DNA from: Rhabdothermincola sp037478855
GTDB taxonomy: Bacteria > Actinomycetota > Acidimicrobiia > Acidimicrobiales > Acidimicrobilacustridaceae
Direction of reading: 5' to 3'
Assembly (NCBI GenBank): GCA_037478855.1
Contig: JBBFLY010000001.1
Span: 47,904-111,903, forward strand
DNA: 64,000 nucleotides
The notes under the pieces were generated by a model. It was given only the letters and a program-made list of their open reading frames with translations, searched no databases and was not told where the DNA came from. The position numbers and the translations under genes were made by a program. This document shows positions 1 to 7,884 of the stretch, one piece after another (position 1 is the first letter of the stretch; every line of letters starts with the position of its first letter).

Positions 1-276
1 TCGCTCGCCGGGGTCGTGCTGCTCGTGACGGCTCCGCTGGTGGCCCGCAGTGGAGCCGAGTGGGCCGGAGCCGACGCGCGGGCCATCGGCACGGTGACCA
101 CCATCGACCCGGGTTACCAGCCCTGGTTCGAGGGGTGGTGGACACCGCCTTCGGGTGAGGTCGCGTCGTTCCTGTTCGCGCTCCAAGCCGCGATCGGCGC
201 CGGGGTGGTGGGCTACGTCTTCGGTTCGCGGCGTCGCGACGCACGCTCCGCTCTCACCGACACGAGCGGCTCCTGA
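1..276 (+). CDS. cbiN: Cobalt ECF transporter auxiliary subunit CbiN (5' end outside window)
   Basis: The reading frame is open from the first base, so the gene is truncated by the window edge. The visible part ends with a basic tail. It shows the CbiN hallmark of a periplasmic segment followed by a second membrane helix: PGYQPWFEGWWTPPSGEVAS, then LFALQAAIGAGVVGYVFG. CbiN is the small membrane partner that stimulates the CbiM substrate-specific component of the CbiMNQO cobalt importer. CbiM is expected just upstream, outside the window. The gene stops 7 bases before the cbiQ start. Family assignment is firm from the conserved PPSGE and LLFALQAAIGAG-type motifs. Confidence 0.92.
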   Translation, partial: SLAGVVLLVTAPLVARSGAEWAGADARAIGTVTTIDPGYQPWFEGWWTPPSGEVASFLFALQAAIGAGVVGYVFGSRRRDARSALTDTSGS

Positions 277-283
277 GCCTGTC

Positions 284-1030
284 GTGGCTGCGATCTCGAC
301 CATCGACACGATCGCCCACACCAACCGCTGGTCCCACCACCACCTCGGCGACAAGGTGGTGTGGGCCGGGGGTCTGGTGGCGGCTGCGCTGCTCACCCCG
401 GTGTGGCCCGGTGCATTGGCGGTGACCGTCTGCGTTCTGTGCTCGTGCGCGCTGGCGGGCATCCCGCTGCGGGTGCTGTTCGGGATCCTTCGCGTCCCGC
501 TCGGCTTCATCGTGTCGGGCGCGGTGATCACCGCGATCAGCTTGACCCCCGGACGGTGGCCGCCGATCCGACTCACCGAGCTCGGCGCGGCAGCGGCTCT
601 CGCCGGGCGCGGCATCGCCGGCACCGCAGCCGCAGCGCTGCTCGCGCTGACGGTCCCGGTGCCCGAGCTGCTCGCGCGGGCCCGTCGCGTCGGGGTGCCG
701 GCGGTCGTCTGTGAGGTCGCGATCCTCATGTACCGGATGATCGCGGTGAGCCTCGAGCGGCTGCGCTGGCAACGCTTGGCCCAGGAGAACCGGCTGGGGT
801 ACGACGGGTTGCGGCGCTCGATGCGGTCGGTGGCCGCGCTCGCCGCCGCAGCGTTCGTGGGGTCGATCACCCACGCGCAGCGTCTTGCCACGGGTCTCGG
901 CGCGCGCGGCTTCGACGGGACGGTGTGGCTGCTCGACGACGGCGCCCCACACCGACCGCGCTTCCTCGCTGGAGCGGTCTCGATGCTGGCTTTGGTGGTG
1001 GTGGGTTCGTTCCTGTGGGGTGCTTCGTGA
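284..1030 (+). CDS. cbiQ: Cobalt ECF transporter transmembrane (T) component CbiQ
   Basis: This 248-residue polytopic protein has hydrophobic segments at about residues 25-50, 65-90 and 110-135, and a C-terminal helix ending in SFLWGAS. The cytoplasmic stretch LERLRWQRLAQENRLGY and the following GLGARGFDG resemble the coupling region through which T components contact the ATPase. The GTG at 284 is preferred: an upstream in-frame start would overlap cbiN and add a non-hydrophobic, arginine-rich extension typical of an out-of-frame shadow. The stop overlaps the cbiO start (GTGA). The role is cobalt uptake for the corrin pathway encoded downstream. Confidence 0.9.
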   Translation: MAAISTIDTIAHTNRWSHHHLGDKVVWAGGLVAAALLTPVWPGALAVTVCVLCSCALAGIPLRVLFGILRVPLGFIVSGAVITAISLTPGRWPPIRLTELGAAAALAGRGIAGTAAAALLALTVPVPELLARARRVGVPAVVCEVAILMYRMIAVSLERLRWQRLAQENRLGYDGLRRSMRSVAALAAAAFVGSITHAQRLATGLGARGFDGTVWLLDDGAPHRPRFLAGAVSMLALVVVGSFLWGAS

Positions 1031-1932
1031 GCGGGACGGACCGGCAGGTGCCGACGGACGTGTCCGCGCGCCCCGCCCGTCTGGAGGCGGTGTCGCTCAC
1101 CTACCGGTACCCCAACAGCGACAGCGACGCGCTCTCGGCCTGCTCGCTGGCGGTGCCCGCTGGTCAGCGCTTGGCGTTGCTCGGCGCGAACGGCTGCGGC
1201 AAGACCACCCTGCTGTTGCTCCTCAACGGCAGCTTCCGGCCTGCCGCCGGGGAGGTCCGCCTCGACGGGGTGGCCACCAGCTACGACCGGGCCGGCCTGC
1301 GTCGCTGGCGCCGGCAGGTCGGCCTCGTCGTGCAGAACCCCGACGACATGCTCCTCGCGGGGACGGTCCGTCAAGAGCTCGCGTTCGGGCTGCTCAACCT
1401 CGGGCGTTCCGAGGATGAGGCCCGGGTTGCCGCCGACCAGTTGCTGGCCGCGCTCTCCCTCGATCACCTGCGGGACCGCCCCACACATCTGCTCTCGGTG
1501 GGGGAACGGCATCGGGTGGCCATCGCCGCCATGGCGATCACCGAGCCGGCTGTCCTGCTGCTCGACGAGCCCACCGCGGGTCTCGATCCGGCCGGCGTGG
1601 AGGAGGTGCTGGCCCTGCTCGACCGCCTCCACGCCGCGGGCACGACCATCGTGGTCTCCACCCACGACGTCGATCTTGCCCACCGGTGGGCGGATGCGGT
1701 GGCGGTGATGGCGGCCGGCTCGGTCGCGGCGTGCGGATCCCGGGAGGTGCTGCACGACCGGGTGCTGATCGACTCGGCCCGGTTGCGCTCACCGTCGGTC
1801 GTCACGATCTGGCAGTCCCTGCCGGGCGACCTGCGTCCGAGCAGCTGTCCAGGGGATGTCACCGCGCTCGCCGCGCACCTCCGCTCGGCCCGCGCGTCCG
1901 CAGGGGTCGCCTCCCCGGAGGTGTCGGGGTGA
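1027..1932 (+). CDS. cbiO: Cobalt ECF transporter ATPase CbiO
   Basis: A 301-residue ABC ATPase that powers the CbiMNQO importer. The Walker A motif is LLGANGCGKTTL (about residues 52-63), the Q-loop is VVQNPDDMLL, Walker B is AVLLLDEPTAGLDP and the H-loop is VVSTHDVDL. The ABC signature reads LSVGER (residues 156-161) where the family normally has LSGGE or LSGGQ, so the first glycine is replaced by Val158. A further C-terminal region of about 70 residues follows the ATPase core. The GTG at 1027 overlaps the cbiQ stop in a GTGA arrangement. The longer upstream frame is a shadow inside cbiQ. Confidence 0.93.
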   Translation: MSGTDRQVPTDVSARPARLEAVSLTYRYPNSDSDALSACSLAVPAGQRLALLGANGCGKTTLLLLLNGSFRPAAGEVRLDGVATSYDRAGLRRWRRQVGLVVQNPDDMLLAGTVRQELAFGLLNLGRSEDEARVAADQLLAALSLDHLRDRPTHLLSVGERHRVAIAAMAITEPAVLLLDEPTAGLDPAGVEEVLALLDRLHAAGTTIVVSTHDVDLAHRWADAVAVMAAGSVAACGSREVLHDRVLIDSARLRSPSVVTIWQSLPGDLRPSSCPGDVTALAAHLRSARASAGVASPEVSG

Positions 1933-3491
1933 ACGGCCGGCTCGTCGGGGGCCTGATGGTCTGTGGCACCACCTCCGATGCCGGCAAGAGCACGCTGGTC
2001 GCCGGGTTGTGCCGCTGGCTCGCCCGCCGAGGGGTGGCCGTCGCACCGTTCAAGGCGCAGAACATGTCGCTCAACTCGGCGGTCACCGTCGACGGAGGCG
2101 AGATCGGCCGCGCTCAGGCGCTGCAGGCGTGGGCGGCGGGCGTCGAACCCGAGGTGGCGATGAACCCGGTGCTGCTCAAGCCGACCGGTGAGCGCACGTG
2201 TCAGGTGGTCGTCGCTGGTCGACCCTGGCGGGTCTGCGAGGCCACGGCGTACCACGAGACGAAGCCACAGCTGCTCCCGGCGGTGGTCGACGCCTACCGG
2301 TCGTTGCGCGAGCGCTTCGACGTGGTGCTCTGCGAGGGGGCCGGGAGCCCGGCGGAGATCAACCTGTTCGACCGGGACATCGTCAACCTGCGGCTGGCCG
2401 AGGTGATCGGTGTGCCAGCGCTGGTGGTGGGTGACATCAACCTCGGTGGGGTGTTCGCCTCCCTCGTCGGCACGGTGGAGCTGCTCCCACCCCGCTGGCG
2501 TGAGCTGGTGCGGGGCTTCGTGATCAACAAGCTCCGCGGCGACCCGGACCTGCTGCGCGACGGCGCGACGCTGCTCGAGGCCCGGACCGGGGTGCCGGTG
2601 GTGGGCGTGCTGCCCTGGATCGAGCACACCTGGCTCGACGCCGAGGACTCGATGGCGCTGGAGCGTCCGATGCCAGCTCCACGACCGGCGTCGGCTGACG
2701 AGCTGGACGTCGCCGTGGTGCGGCTGCCCCGCATCTCGAACGCCACCGACCTGGACGCGCTGCGGCTGGAGGCGGGGGTGCGGCTGCGGTGGGTTCACGA
2801 CGCCGCTGGTCTCGGGGACCCCGACCTCGTGATCCTCCCGGGGTCCAAGGCCACCGTGGCGGACCTCCTCTGGCTGCGCGAGCGGGGCCTGGACTCGGCG
2901 ATCCCCCGACTCGACGCGACGGTGATCGGGATCTGCGCCGGTTATCAGATGCTCGGTGACGACCTTGATGACCGGGTGGAGTCCGGCGCGGGAACCGTCG
3001 CGGGGCTCGGGCTGCTACCGGTTCGCACCGTCTTCGACTCGGAGAAGGTGACCCGCGTCTGCCGGGGGACCGCGTGGGTGGGTGGTGTCGGCACGAGCCC
3101 GACCGACGAGTCCGGCCGGTACGACGGGGCCGGGTTGCCGGTTCACGGCTACCAGATCCACCACGGCCGGGTGCGACCCGAAGGTGGCGAGCCGTTCGTG
3201 GTGCTCGACGAGCCGGCCGGGGAGCGGCTCGACGGGGTGGGCGTCGGCGCGGTCTTCGGCACCACCGTGCACGGCCTGTTCGACGGTGACGTCTTCCGTC
3301 GCCGGTTCCTCGAGCTGGTCGCCGCCCGGCGAGGCAAGCGCTGGGTGAGCGACGGGGTGTCCTTCGCCGAGCAGCGTGCGGCCGCGATCGACCGGGTGGC
3401 CGACGCGATCGAGCAGCACCTCGACCTGGCGTTCGTCGAGTCGCTCATCCGCGCGGCGGCTCCGCTCGGTGTGCCAGGAGGCATCCGGTGA
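1929..3491 (+). CDS. cobQ: Cobyric acid synthase (glutamine-hydrolysing)
   Basis: CobQ amidates peripheral carboxylates of adenosylcobyrinic a,c-diamide using glutamine and ATP. The 520-residue protein starts with a dethiobiotin-synthetase-like P-loop domain (CGTTSDAGKSTLVAGLCRWL, then FKAQNMSLNS). It ends with a class I glutamine amidotransferase domain whose nucleophile elbow is VIGICAGYQMLGD, with the catalytic Cys near residue 336. A later His lies in HGYQIHHGRV, and VHGLF is near the end. Length is normal for the family. The GTG at 1929 overlaps cbiO by four bases, and the stop overlaps the next gene by four, so translation is probably coupled along the operon. Confidence 0.96.
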   Translation: MNGRLVGGLMVCGTTSDAGKSTLVAGLCRWLARRGVAVAPFKAQNMSLNSAVTVDGGEIGRAQALQAWAAGVEPEVAMNPVLLKPTGERTCQVVVAGRPWRVCEATAYHETKPQLLPAVVDAYRSLRERFDVVLCEGAGSPAEINLFDRDIVNLRLAEVIGVPALVVGDINLGGVFASLVGTVELLPPRWRELVRGFVINKLRGDPDLLRDGATLLEARTGVPVVGVLPWIEHTWLDAEDSMALERPMPAPRPASADELDVAVVRLPRISNATDLDALRLEAGVRLRWVHDAAGLGDPDLVILPGSKATVADLLWLRERGLDSAIPRLDATVIGICAGYQMLGDDLDDRVESGAGTVAGLGLLPVRTVFDSEKVTRVCRGTAWVGGVGTSPTDESGRYDGAGLPVHGYQIHHGRVRPEGGEPFVVLDEPAGERLDGVGVGAVFGTTVHGLFDGDVFRRRFLELVAARRGKRWVSDGVSFAEQRAAAIDRVADAIEQHLDLAFVESLIRAAAPLGVPGGIR

Positions 3492-4360
3492 CCGCCGGGT
3501 CGGGCGCCGGGCTCGACCTGGCCCGGTTCGACGAGGTCTGTGCGGTGGTGCGCGCCCGGGTCCCCTACCTCGGCTGTGAGCTGCTGGAAGAGGCGTCGAC
3601 TCGGGACGGTTGGATCCGCCTGTCCACGCTCGGAGACGACCCGGAGCTGCTCGTCGAGCTGGTGCGGAGCACCGGAAGCGCACGCGGTGCCCCCTCCGAT
3701 CAGGTGGCGGCGTCGCTGTTCGTGCAGGCGCTCGCCTTCCGGGCCCCCAGCGTGGCGATCGCCGCGTGGGCACTCGGCCTGCCCGTCGTCACCCTCGACC
3801 CGGCCCTGGTCGCCGTTCGGCTCAGACGGAGCCGACCCGCAGTGCTCGGCGTGCTCACCACGGAGCTGACCCGTCACGACGTGACCACGCTGGCGCCGGC
3901 GGTGCTCGATGGTCTGCTCGCACCGGTGCTGTCGGCCCTGCGCGGCCAGATCCGCATCGGCAGCCGTCTGCTGTGGTCGAACGTCGCCGCGTCGGTCGCG
4001 GCGCTCATGCGGGCCACCGAGGACGTCGGACCCGTCGGGGATCCGGCGGTGCGACGTCGGGGGCACCAGCTGGTGGCCGCCGACGCCCGGCTCGCCGCAC
4101 AGGGCGAGTGGGAGACCCTCCAGGCGGGAGGTGCGACTGGCTGGTACTGGAACCGGACCGCGTGCTGTCTGTGGTACCGCACCACAGAGTCCGCAGGTCG
4201 CCGCTGTGAGGACTGCAGCCTCACGGATCGCGAGGAGCGCACCGCTCGCCGGCTCGCGCAGCTGACACCGGCACAACCGGCACAACCGGCACAACCCGGA
4301 CACCCCGCGCGACCCGGGCAACCCGCGCCGCACGCGCAACCGGAAGCGGGGTCGGCGTGA
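3488..4360 (+). CDS. FhuF-like [2Fe-2S] ferric/corrinoid-reductase homologue in the cobalamin operon
   Basis: A 290-residue protein whose C-terminal part has the cysteine pattern of the siderophore-iron reductase FhuF: CC (226-227), twelve residues, then C-x2-C (240, 243), preceded by WYWNRTA. FhuF uses this unusual CC-xn-CxxC set to hold a [2Fe-2S] cluster. The classical spacing is ten residues, so the loop here is slightly longer. No signal peptide or membrane segment is seen. The tail (after about residue 258) is low-complexity Ala-Gln-Pro, encoded by three copies of a 9-bp unit at 4272-4298. The gene overlaps cobQ and cobN by four bases each, so it is part of the operon. A role in reducing corrinoid cobalt or in iron handling is inference only. 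Confidence 0.75.
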   Translation: MTAGSGAGLDLARFDEVCAVVRARVPYLGCELLEEASTRDGWIRLSTLGDDPELLVELVRSTGSARGAPSDQVAASLFVQALAFRAPSVAIAAWALGLPVVTLDPALVAVRLRRSRPAVLGVLTTELTRHDVTTLAPAVLDGLLAPVLSALRGQIRIGSRLLWSNVAASVAALMRATEDVGPVGDPAVRRRGHQLVAADARLAAQGEWETLQAGGATGWYWNRTACCLWYRTTESAGRRCEDCSLTDREERTARRLAQLTPAQPAQPAQPGHPARPGQPAPHAQPEAGSA

Positions 4361-7300
4361 TCCTCTACGTCACCAACGTCGACACCGAGGTTCTCGCCCT
4401 GCGGATCGCCATCGAGGGTCTGCCGGACGCCTTCCCCCCGGTGCGCGCGACCCAGCCGTGGCGCTTCGACGACGCCCTCGACCTCGAAGGGTTGCGCTGC
4501 GTGATCGTGCGGCTCCTCGGTGGCCGGCGGGCGTGGGAGCAGGGCTTCGATCAGCTGCGGGAGCGCTGCGCCCGCTCGCGGGTCCCGCTGCTCGCGTTCG
4601 GTGGCGAGGCGGTCCCCGATCTGGAGCTCGCCGGGTACTCGACGGTTCCCGGGTCGGTGCACGCCGAGGCGTTCCGCTACCTCGTGCAGGGCGGCCCGTC
4701 GAACCTCGAGCAGCTCCTCCGCTTCGTCGCGAACCGGGTGCTCGGCCTGCCCGTGACCTTCGAGGCACCGGTCGAGATCCCCGCCCAGGGCATCTGGCGC
4801 CGCAGCGAACCCTTCCACGACGGCAGACCCCGGGTGGGGGTCGTGTTCTACCGGGCGCATCTGGTGGCGGGGAACACCCGCTTCATCGACGATCTCGTCG
4901 ATCAGCTCGAGCGGCGCGGCGCGGCGGTGGTCGCGATGTGGTGCTACTCGTTCCGCTCGGAAGCGGCCGAGCCGGTGCTGCGAGAGCTGCGCGACCACGA
5001 CATCGAGGTGCTCGTCACCACCGTGCTCGCCTCGGGCGGGGCCAGCGCGGGCGCCGGGGTGGTGGGCGGTGCCGCCGACGCGGATGGGGACGGCTGGGAT
5101 GTGAGCGGGCTCGCGGCGCTCGACGTGCCGATCCTGCACGTGCCCTCGTCGGGGCAGACCAGCGAGCAGTGGCTCGACAACCCGAACGGACTCGGCCCCT
5201 ACGACGCCACCGCGGGGGTGGCGATCCCCGAGATGGACGGGCGGATCATCGGCCCGGTCTTCGCCTTCAACGAGGTGGTTGACGACGGCGTCGAGCTGGG
5301 CAACGAGGTGCGGGCCTATCGCAGCGTCGCGGACCGGCTGGAGCGGGTGGCGGGGCTGGCGTGCCGGCTCGCCCGGCTGCGGCGGACGCCACCGGCCGAG
5401 CGTCGGGTCGCGGTGCTGCTCTCGGCGTACCCGAGCCGTCGCTCACGTCTGGGGAACGCGGTGGGGCTCGACACGCCCGCCTCGGCGGTCCGACTCCTCG
5501 AGGCGCTCGCGCAGGCGGGCTACCGGGTGGAGCCGGTCGTCACCGACCCCGACGCGCTCATGGCCACCCTCGAGGCGGGGTTCACCTACGACGAGGCGAC
5601 GCTCAGTCGGCGTGAGATCGACCTGGCCGTCGGGTCGCTGAGCGCGGGGGAGTACCTGCGCTGGTTCGCGACCCTGCCCGACGACGCGCGCCGCGAGGTC
5701 GAGTCGGCGTGGGGACCGGCACCCGGGGTGCATCGGGTGCACGACGGACGCCTGATGTTCAGCGGGGTGGAGCTGGGCAACGTCTTGGTGGCGATCCAGC
5801 CGCCGCGGGGGTACGGGGACGACCCGGTCGCCGTCTACCACTCGCCGGGACTTCCGCCCACCCACCACTACCTGGCCTTCTACCGCTGGCTGGATCAGGT
5901 CTGGGGAGCTGACGCGATCGTGCACCTCGGCAAGCACGGCACCTTGGAGTGGTTGCCGGGCAAGCCGTTGGCGTTGAGCGCGTCGTGCTGGCCGGACGTC
6001 GCGATCGGGGAGGTGCCGCTGTTCTACCCGTTCCTGGTCAACGATCCAGGTGAGGGCATCCAGGCGAAGCGCCGGGCGCACGCAGTGATCATCGACCACC
6101 TCCCGCCTCCGCAGACCCGGGCCGACACCTACGACGAGCTGGCCCGCCTCGAGCAGCTCCTCGATGAGCACAGCCAGCTGCAGACGCTGGACCCCGCGAA
6201 GCTGCCGGCGTTGCGGGAGCGCATCTGGAAGACGTTGACCGAGGCCAGGTTGGATCGTGATCTCGGCCTGGACGCGCCGCCGGGTGACGACGAGTTCGAC
6301 GACGTGCTCGTCGAGGTGGACGGCTACCTGTGCGGGCTGAAGGACGCGCAGATCAGAGGTGGCCTCCACGTGCTCGGCGAGACGCCGACAGGTGAGACGC
6401 TCATCGACTTGGTGCTGGCGGTGACCCGGCTCGACAACGGGTCGGTGCCGTCGTTGCGCTCCACGGTCGCCGCGGAGCTCGGCGTCGACCCGCACGATCC
6501 GGCTGCGCTTGATCAGATCGAGGCGCGGTGCCGGCAGCTGGTGGAGGAGGCCGCGGCCCACGGCTGGCGGCCCGACGGTGACAACCCGACGTTGCGCTGG
6601 GTCTGCGAGCGTCTGGTGCCCGACCTGAGACGGTCGGGCGATGAGATCACGAACCTGCTCGCGGGCCTCGACGGTCGCTACGTGCCCGCCGGGCCGAGCG
6701 GCACCCTCACCCGGGGTGGGGCGCACGTGCTGCCCACGGGGCGGAACTTCTATGGGCTCGATCCGAAGGCCCTGCCCACCCGGCTCTCTTGGCAGGTGGG
6801 GGAGCGGATGGCCGACGAGGTGCTCGCACGCCACCTCGCCGAGACCGGCTCGTACCCCCGCTCCGTCGGGCTGGTCGTGTGGGGTACCGCGATCCTGCGC
6901 ACGCAGGGCGACGACATCGCCGAAGCCCTCGCGCTGCTCGGGGTGCGCCCGTGCTGGGAGGACCGGTCGCGCCGGGTGGTCGGGCTGGAGCCGATCCCGC
7001 TTGCGGAGCTGGGTCGGCCGCGCGTCGACGTGACGCTGCGGATCAGCGGCTTCTTCCGCGACGCCTTCCCTCACCTGGTGGCGATGATCGATGACGCGGT
7101 GCGGCTGGTCGCGGGGCTGGACGAGCCCCCCGAGTGCAACTTCGTGCGGGCCAACGGGATCGAGGACGCCCGGGTGTTCGGTCCCGCGCCGGGAGCCTAC
7201 GGCGCAGGGATCCTCGACGCGATCGAGTCGGGGGCGTGGCGCGACGAGGGGGATCTGGCCGCCATCTATCTCAAGTGGTCGGGGTGGCGGTACGGACGCG

Positions 7301-7884
7301 ACGCCTACGGCGTGGCCGACGAGGAGGCGATGCGCCGGAGGTTCGCGCTCATCGACGTCGCGGTGAAGAACCAGGACAACCGCGAGCACGACGTGTTCGA
7401 CTCGGCGGACTACCTGGCTGATCACGGCGGGATGATCGCCAGCATCCGGGCGCTGACCGGCGCGGAGCCCCGCGGCTGGCTCGGTGACTCGTCCGATCCG
7501 GCTCGCCCGGTCGTGCGTTCGCTTGCTGAGGAGGCCGCCCGCGTGGTGCGGACCCGGGTGGTCAACCCGAAGTGGATCGAGGCGATGCGCCGGCACGGCT
7601 ACAAGGGCGCGGCGGAGCTGGCAGCCACGGTCGACTGCCTGTTCGGCTACGACGCCACCACACGGGTCGTGGACGACTGGATGTACGAGCGGGTGAGCGC
7701 CGCGTACGTGAAGGACCCGTCGATGCGCGAGTTCTTCCGGCGCTCGAACCCCGCGGCGCTGGCGTCGATCGCGCAGCGCCTGCTGGAAGCGGCCGAGCGC
7801 GGGATGTGGGACGCAGCGGAGGCGACGCTCGAGGACCTGCGCCACGCGGTCTGGGAGGCCGAGGGCTGGGAGGAGCTGCGATGA
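4357..7884 (+). CDS. cobN: Cobaltochelatase large subunit CobN
   Basis: A 1175-residue protein of the CobN / BchH magnesium-chelatase-H family. It inserts cobalt into hydrogenobyrinic a,c-diamide with ATP, together with AAA+ and VWA subunits. Recognisable CobN blocks are HLGKHGTLEWLPGKPLALS, NDPGEGIQAKRRAHAVIIDH, LPTGRNFYGLDP and the C-terminal KNQDNREHDVFDSADYLADH-type segment. The length is typical. The start is GTG 4357 overlapping the previous stop. The stop overlaps the ATG of the chelatase AAA+/VWA gene, which is its expected partner. No catalytic region looks damaged. Confidence 0.96.
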   Translation: MILYVTNVDTEVLALRIAIEGLPDAFPPVRATQPWRFDDALDLEGLRCVIVRLLGGRRAWEQGFDQLRERCARSRVPLLAFGGEAVPDLELAGYSTVPGSVHAEAFRYLVQGGPSNLEQLLRFVANRVLGLPVTFEAPVEIPAQGIWRRSEPFHDGRPRVGVVFYRAHLVAGNTRFIDDLVDQLERRGAAVVAMWCYSFRSEAAEPVLRELRDHDIEVLVTTVLASGGASAGAGVVGGAADADGDGWDVSGLAALDVPILHVPSSGQTSEQWLDNPNGLGPYDATAGVAIPEMDGRIIGPVFAFNEVVDDGVELGNEVRAYRSVADRLERVAGLACRLARLRRTPPAERRVAVLLSAYPSRRSRLGNAVGLDTPASAVRLLEALAQAGYRVEPVVTDPDALMATLEAGFTYDEATLSRREIDLAVGSLSAGEYLRWFATLPDDARREVESAWGPAPGVHRVHDGRLMFSGVELGNVLVAIQPPRGYGDDPVAVYHSPGLPPTHHYLAFYRWLDQVWGADAIVHLGKHGTLEWLPGKPLALSASCWPDVAIGEVPLFYPFLVNDPGEGIQAKRRAHAVIIDHLPPPQTRADTYDELARLEQLLDEHSQLQTLDPAKLPALRERIWKTLTEARLDRDLGLDAPPGDDEFDDVLVEVDGYLCGLKDAQIRGGLHVLGETPTGETLIDLVLAVTRLDNGSVPSLRSTVAAELGVDPHDPAALDQIEARCRQLVEEAAAHGWRPDGDNPTLRWVCERLVPDLRRSGDEITNLLAGLDGRYVPAGPSGTLTRGGAHVLPTGRNFYGLDPKALPTRLSWQVGERMADEVLARHLAETGSYPRSVGLVVWGTAILRTQGDDIAEALALLGVRPCWEDRSRRVVGLEPIPLAELGRPRVDVTLRISGFFRDAFPHLVAMIDDAVRLVAGLDEPPECNFVRANGIEDARVFGPAPGAYGAGILDAIESGAWRDEGDLAAIYLKWSGWRYGRDAYGVADEEAMRRRFALIDVAVKNQDNREHDVFDSADYLADHGGMIASIRALTGAEPRGWLGDSSDPARPVVRSLAEEAARVVRTRVVNPKWIEAMRRHGYKGAAELAATVDCLFGYDATTRVVDDWMYERVSAAYVKDPSMREFFRRSNPAALASIAQRLLEAAERGMWDAAEATLEDLRHAVWEAEGWEELR

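Noticed and set aside
1..276. Start of the CbiN protein at base 16
   Set aside because: The frame is already open at base 1 and the visible part lacks the first membrane helix, so the gene begins upstream of the window.
1464..2798. Long minus-strand open frame across cbiO and cobQ
   Set aside because: Composition is His/Arg/Gln-biased and it opposes two well-supported genes.
4272..4298. Short 9-bp repeats as a possible CRISPR or regulatory array
   Set aside because: In-frame repeats encoding an Ala-Gln-Pro tail; no spacers.
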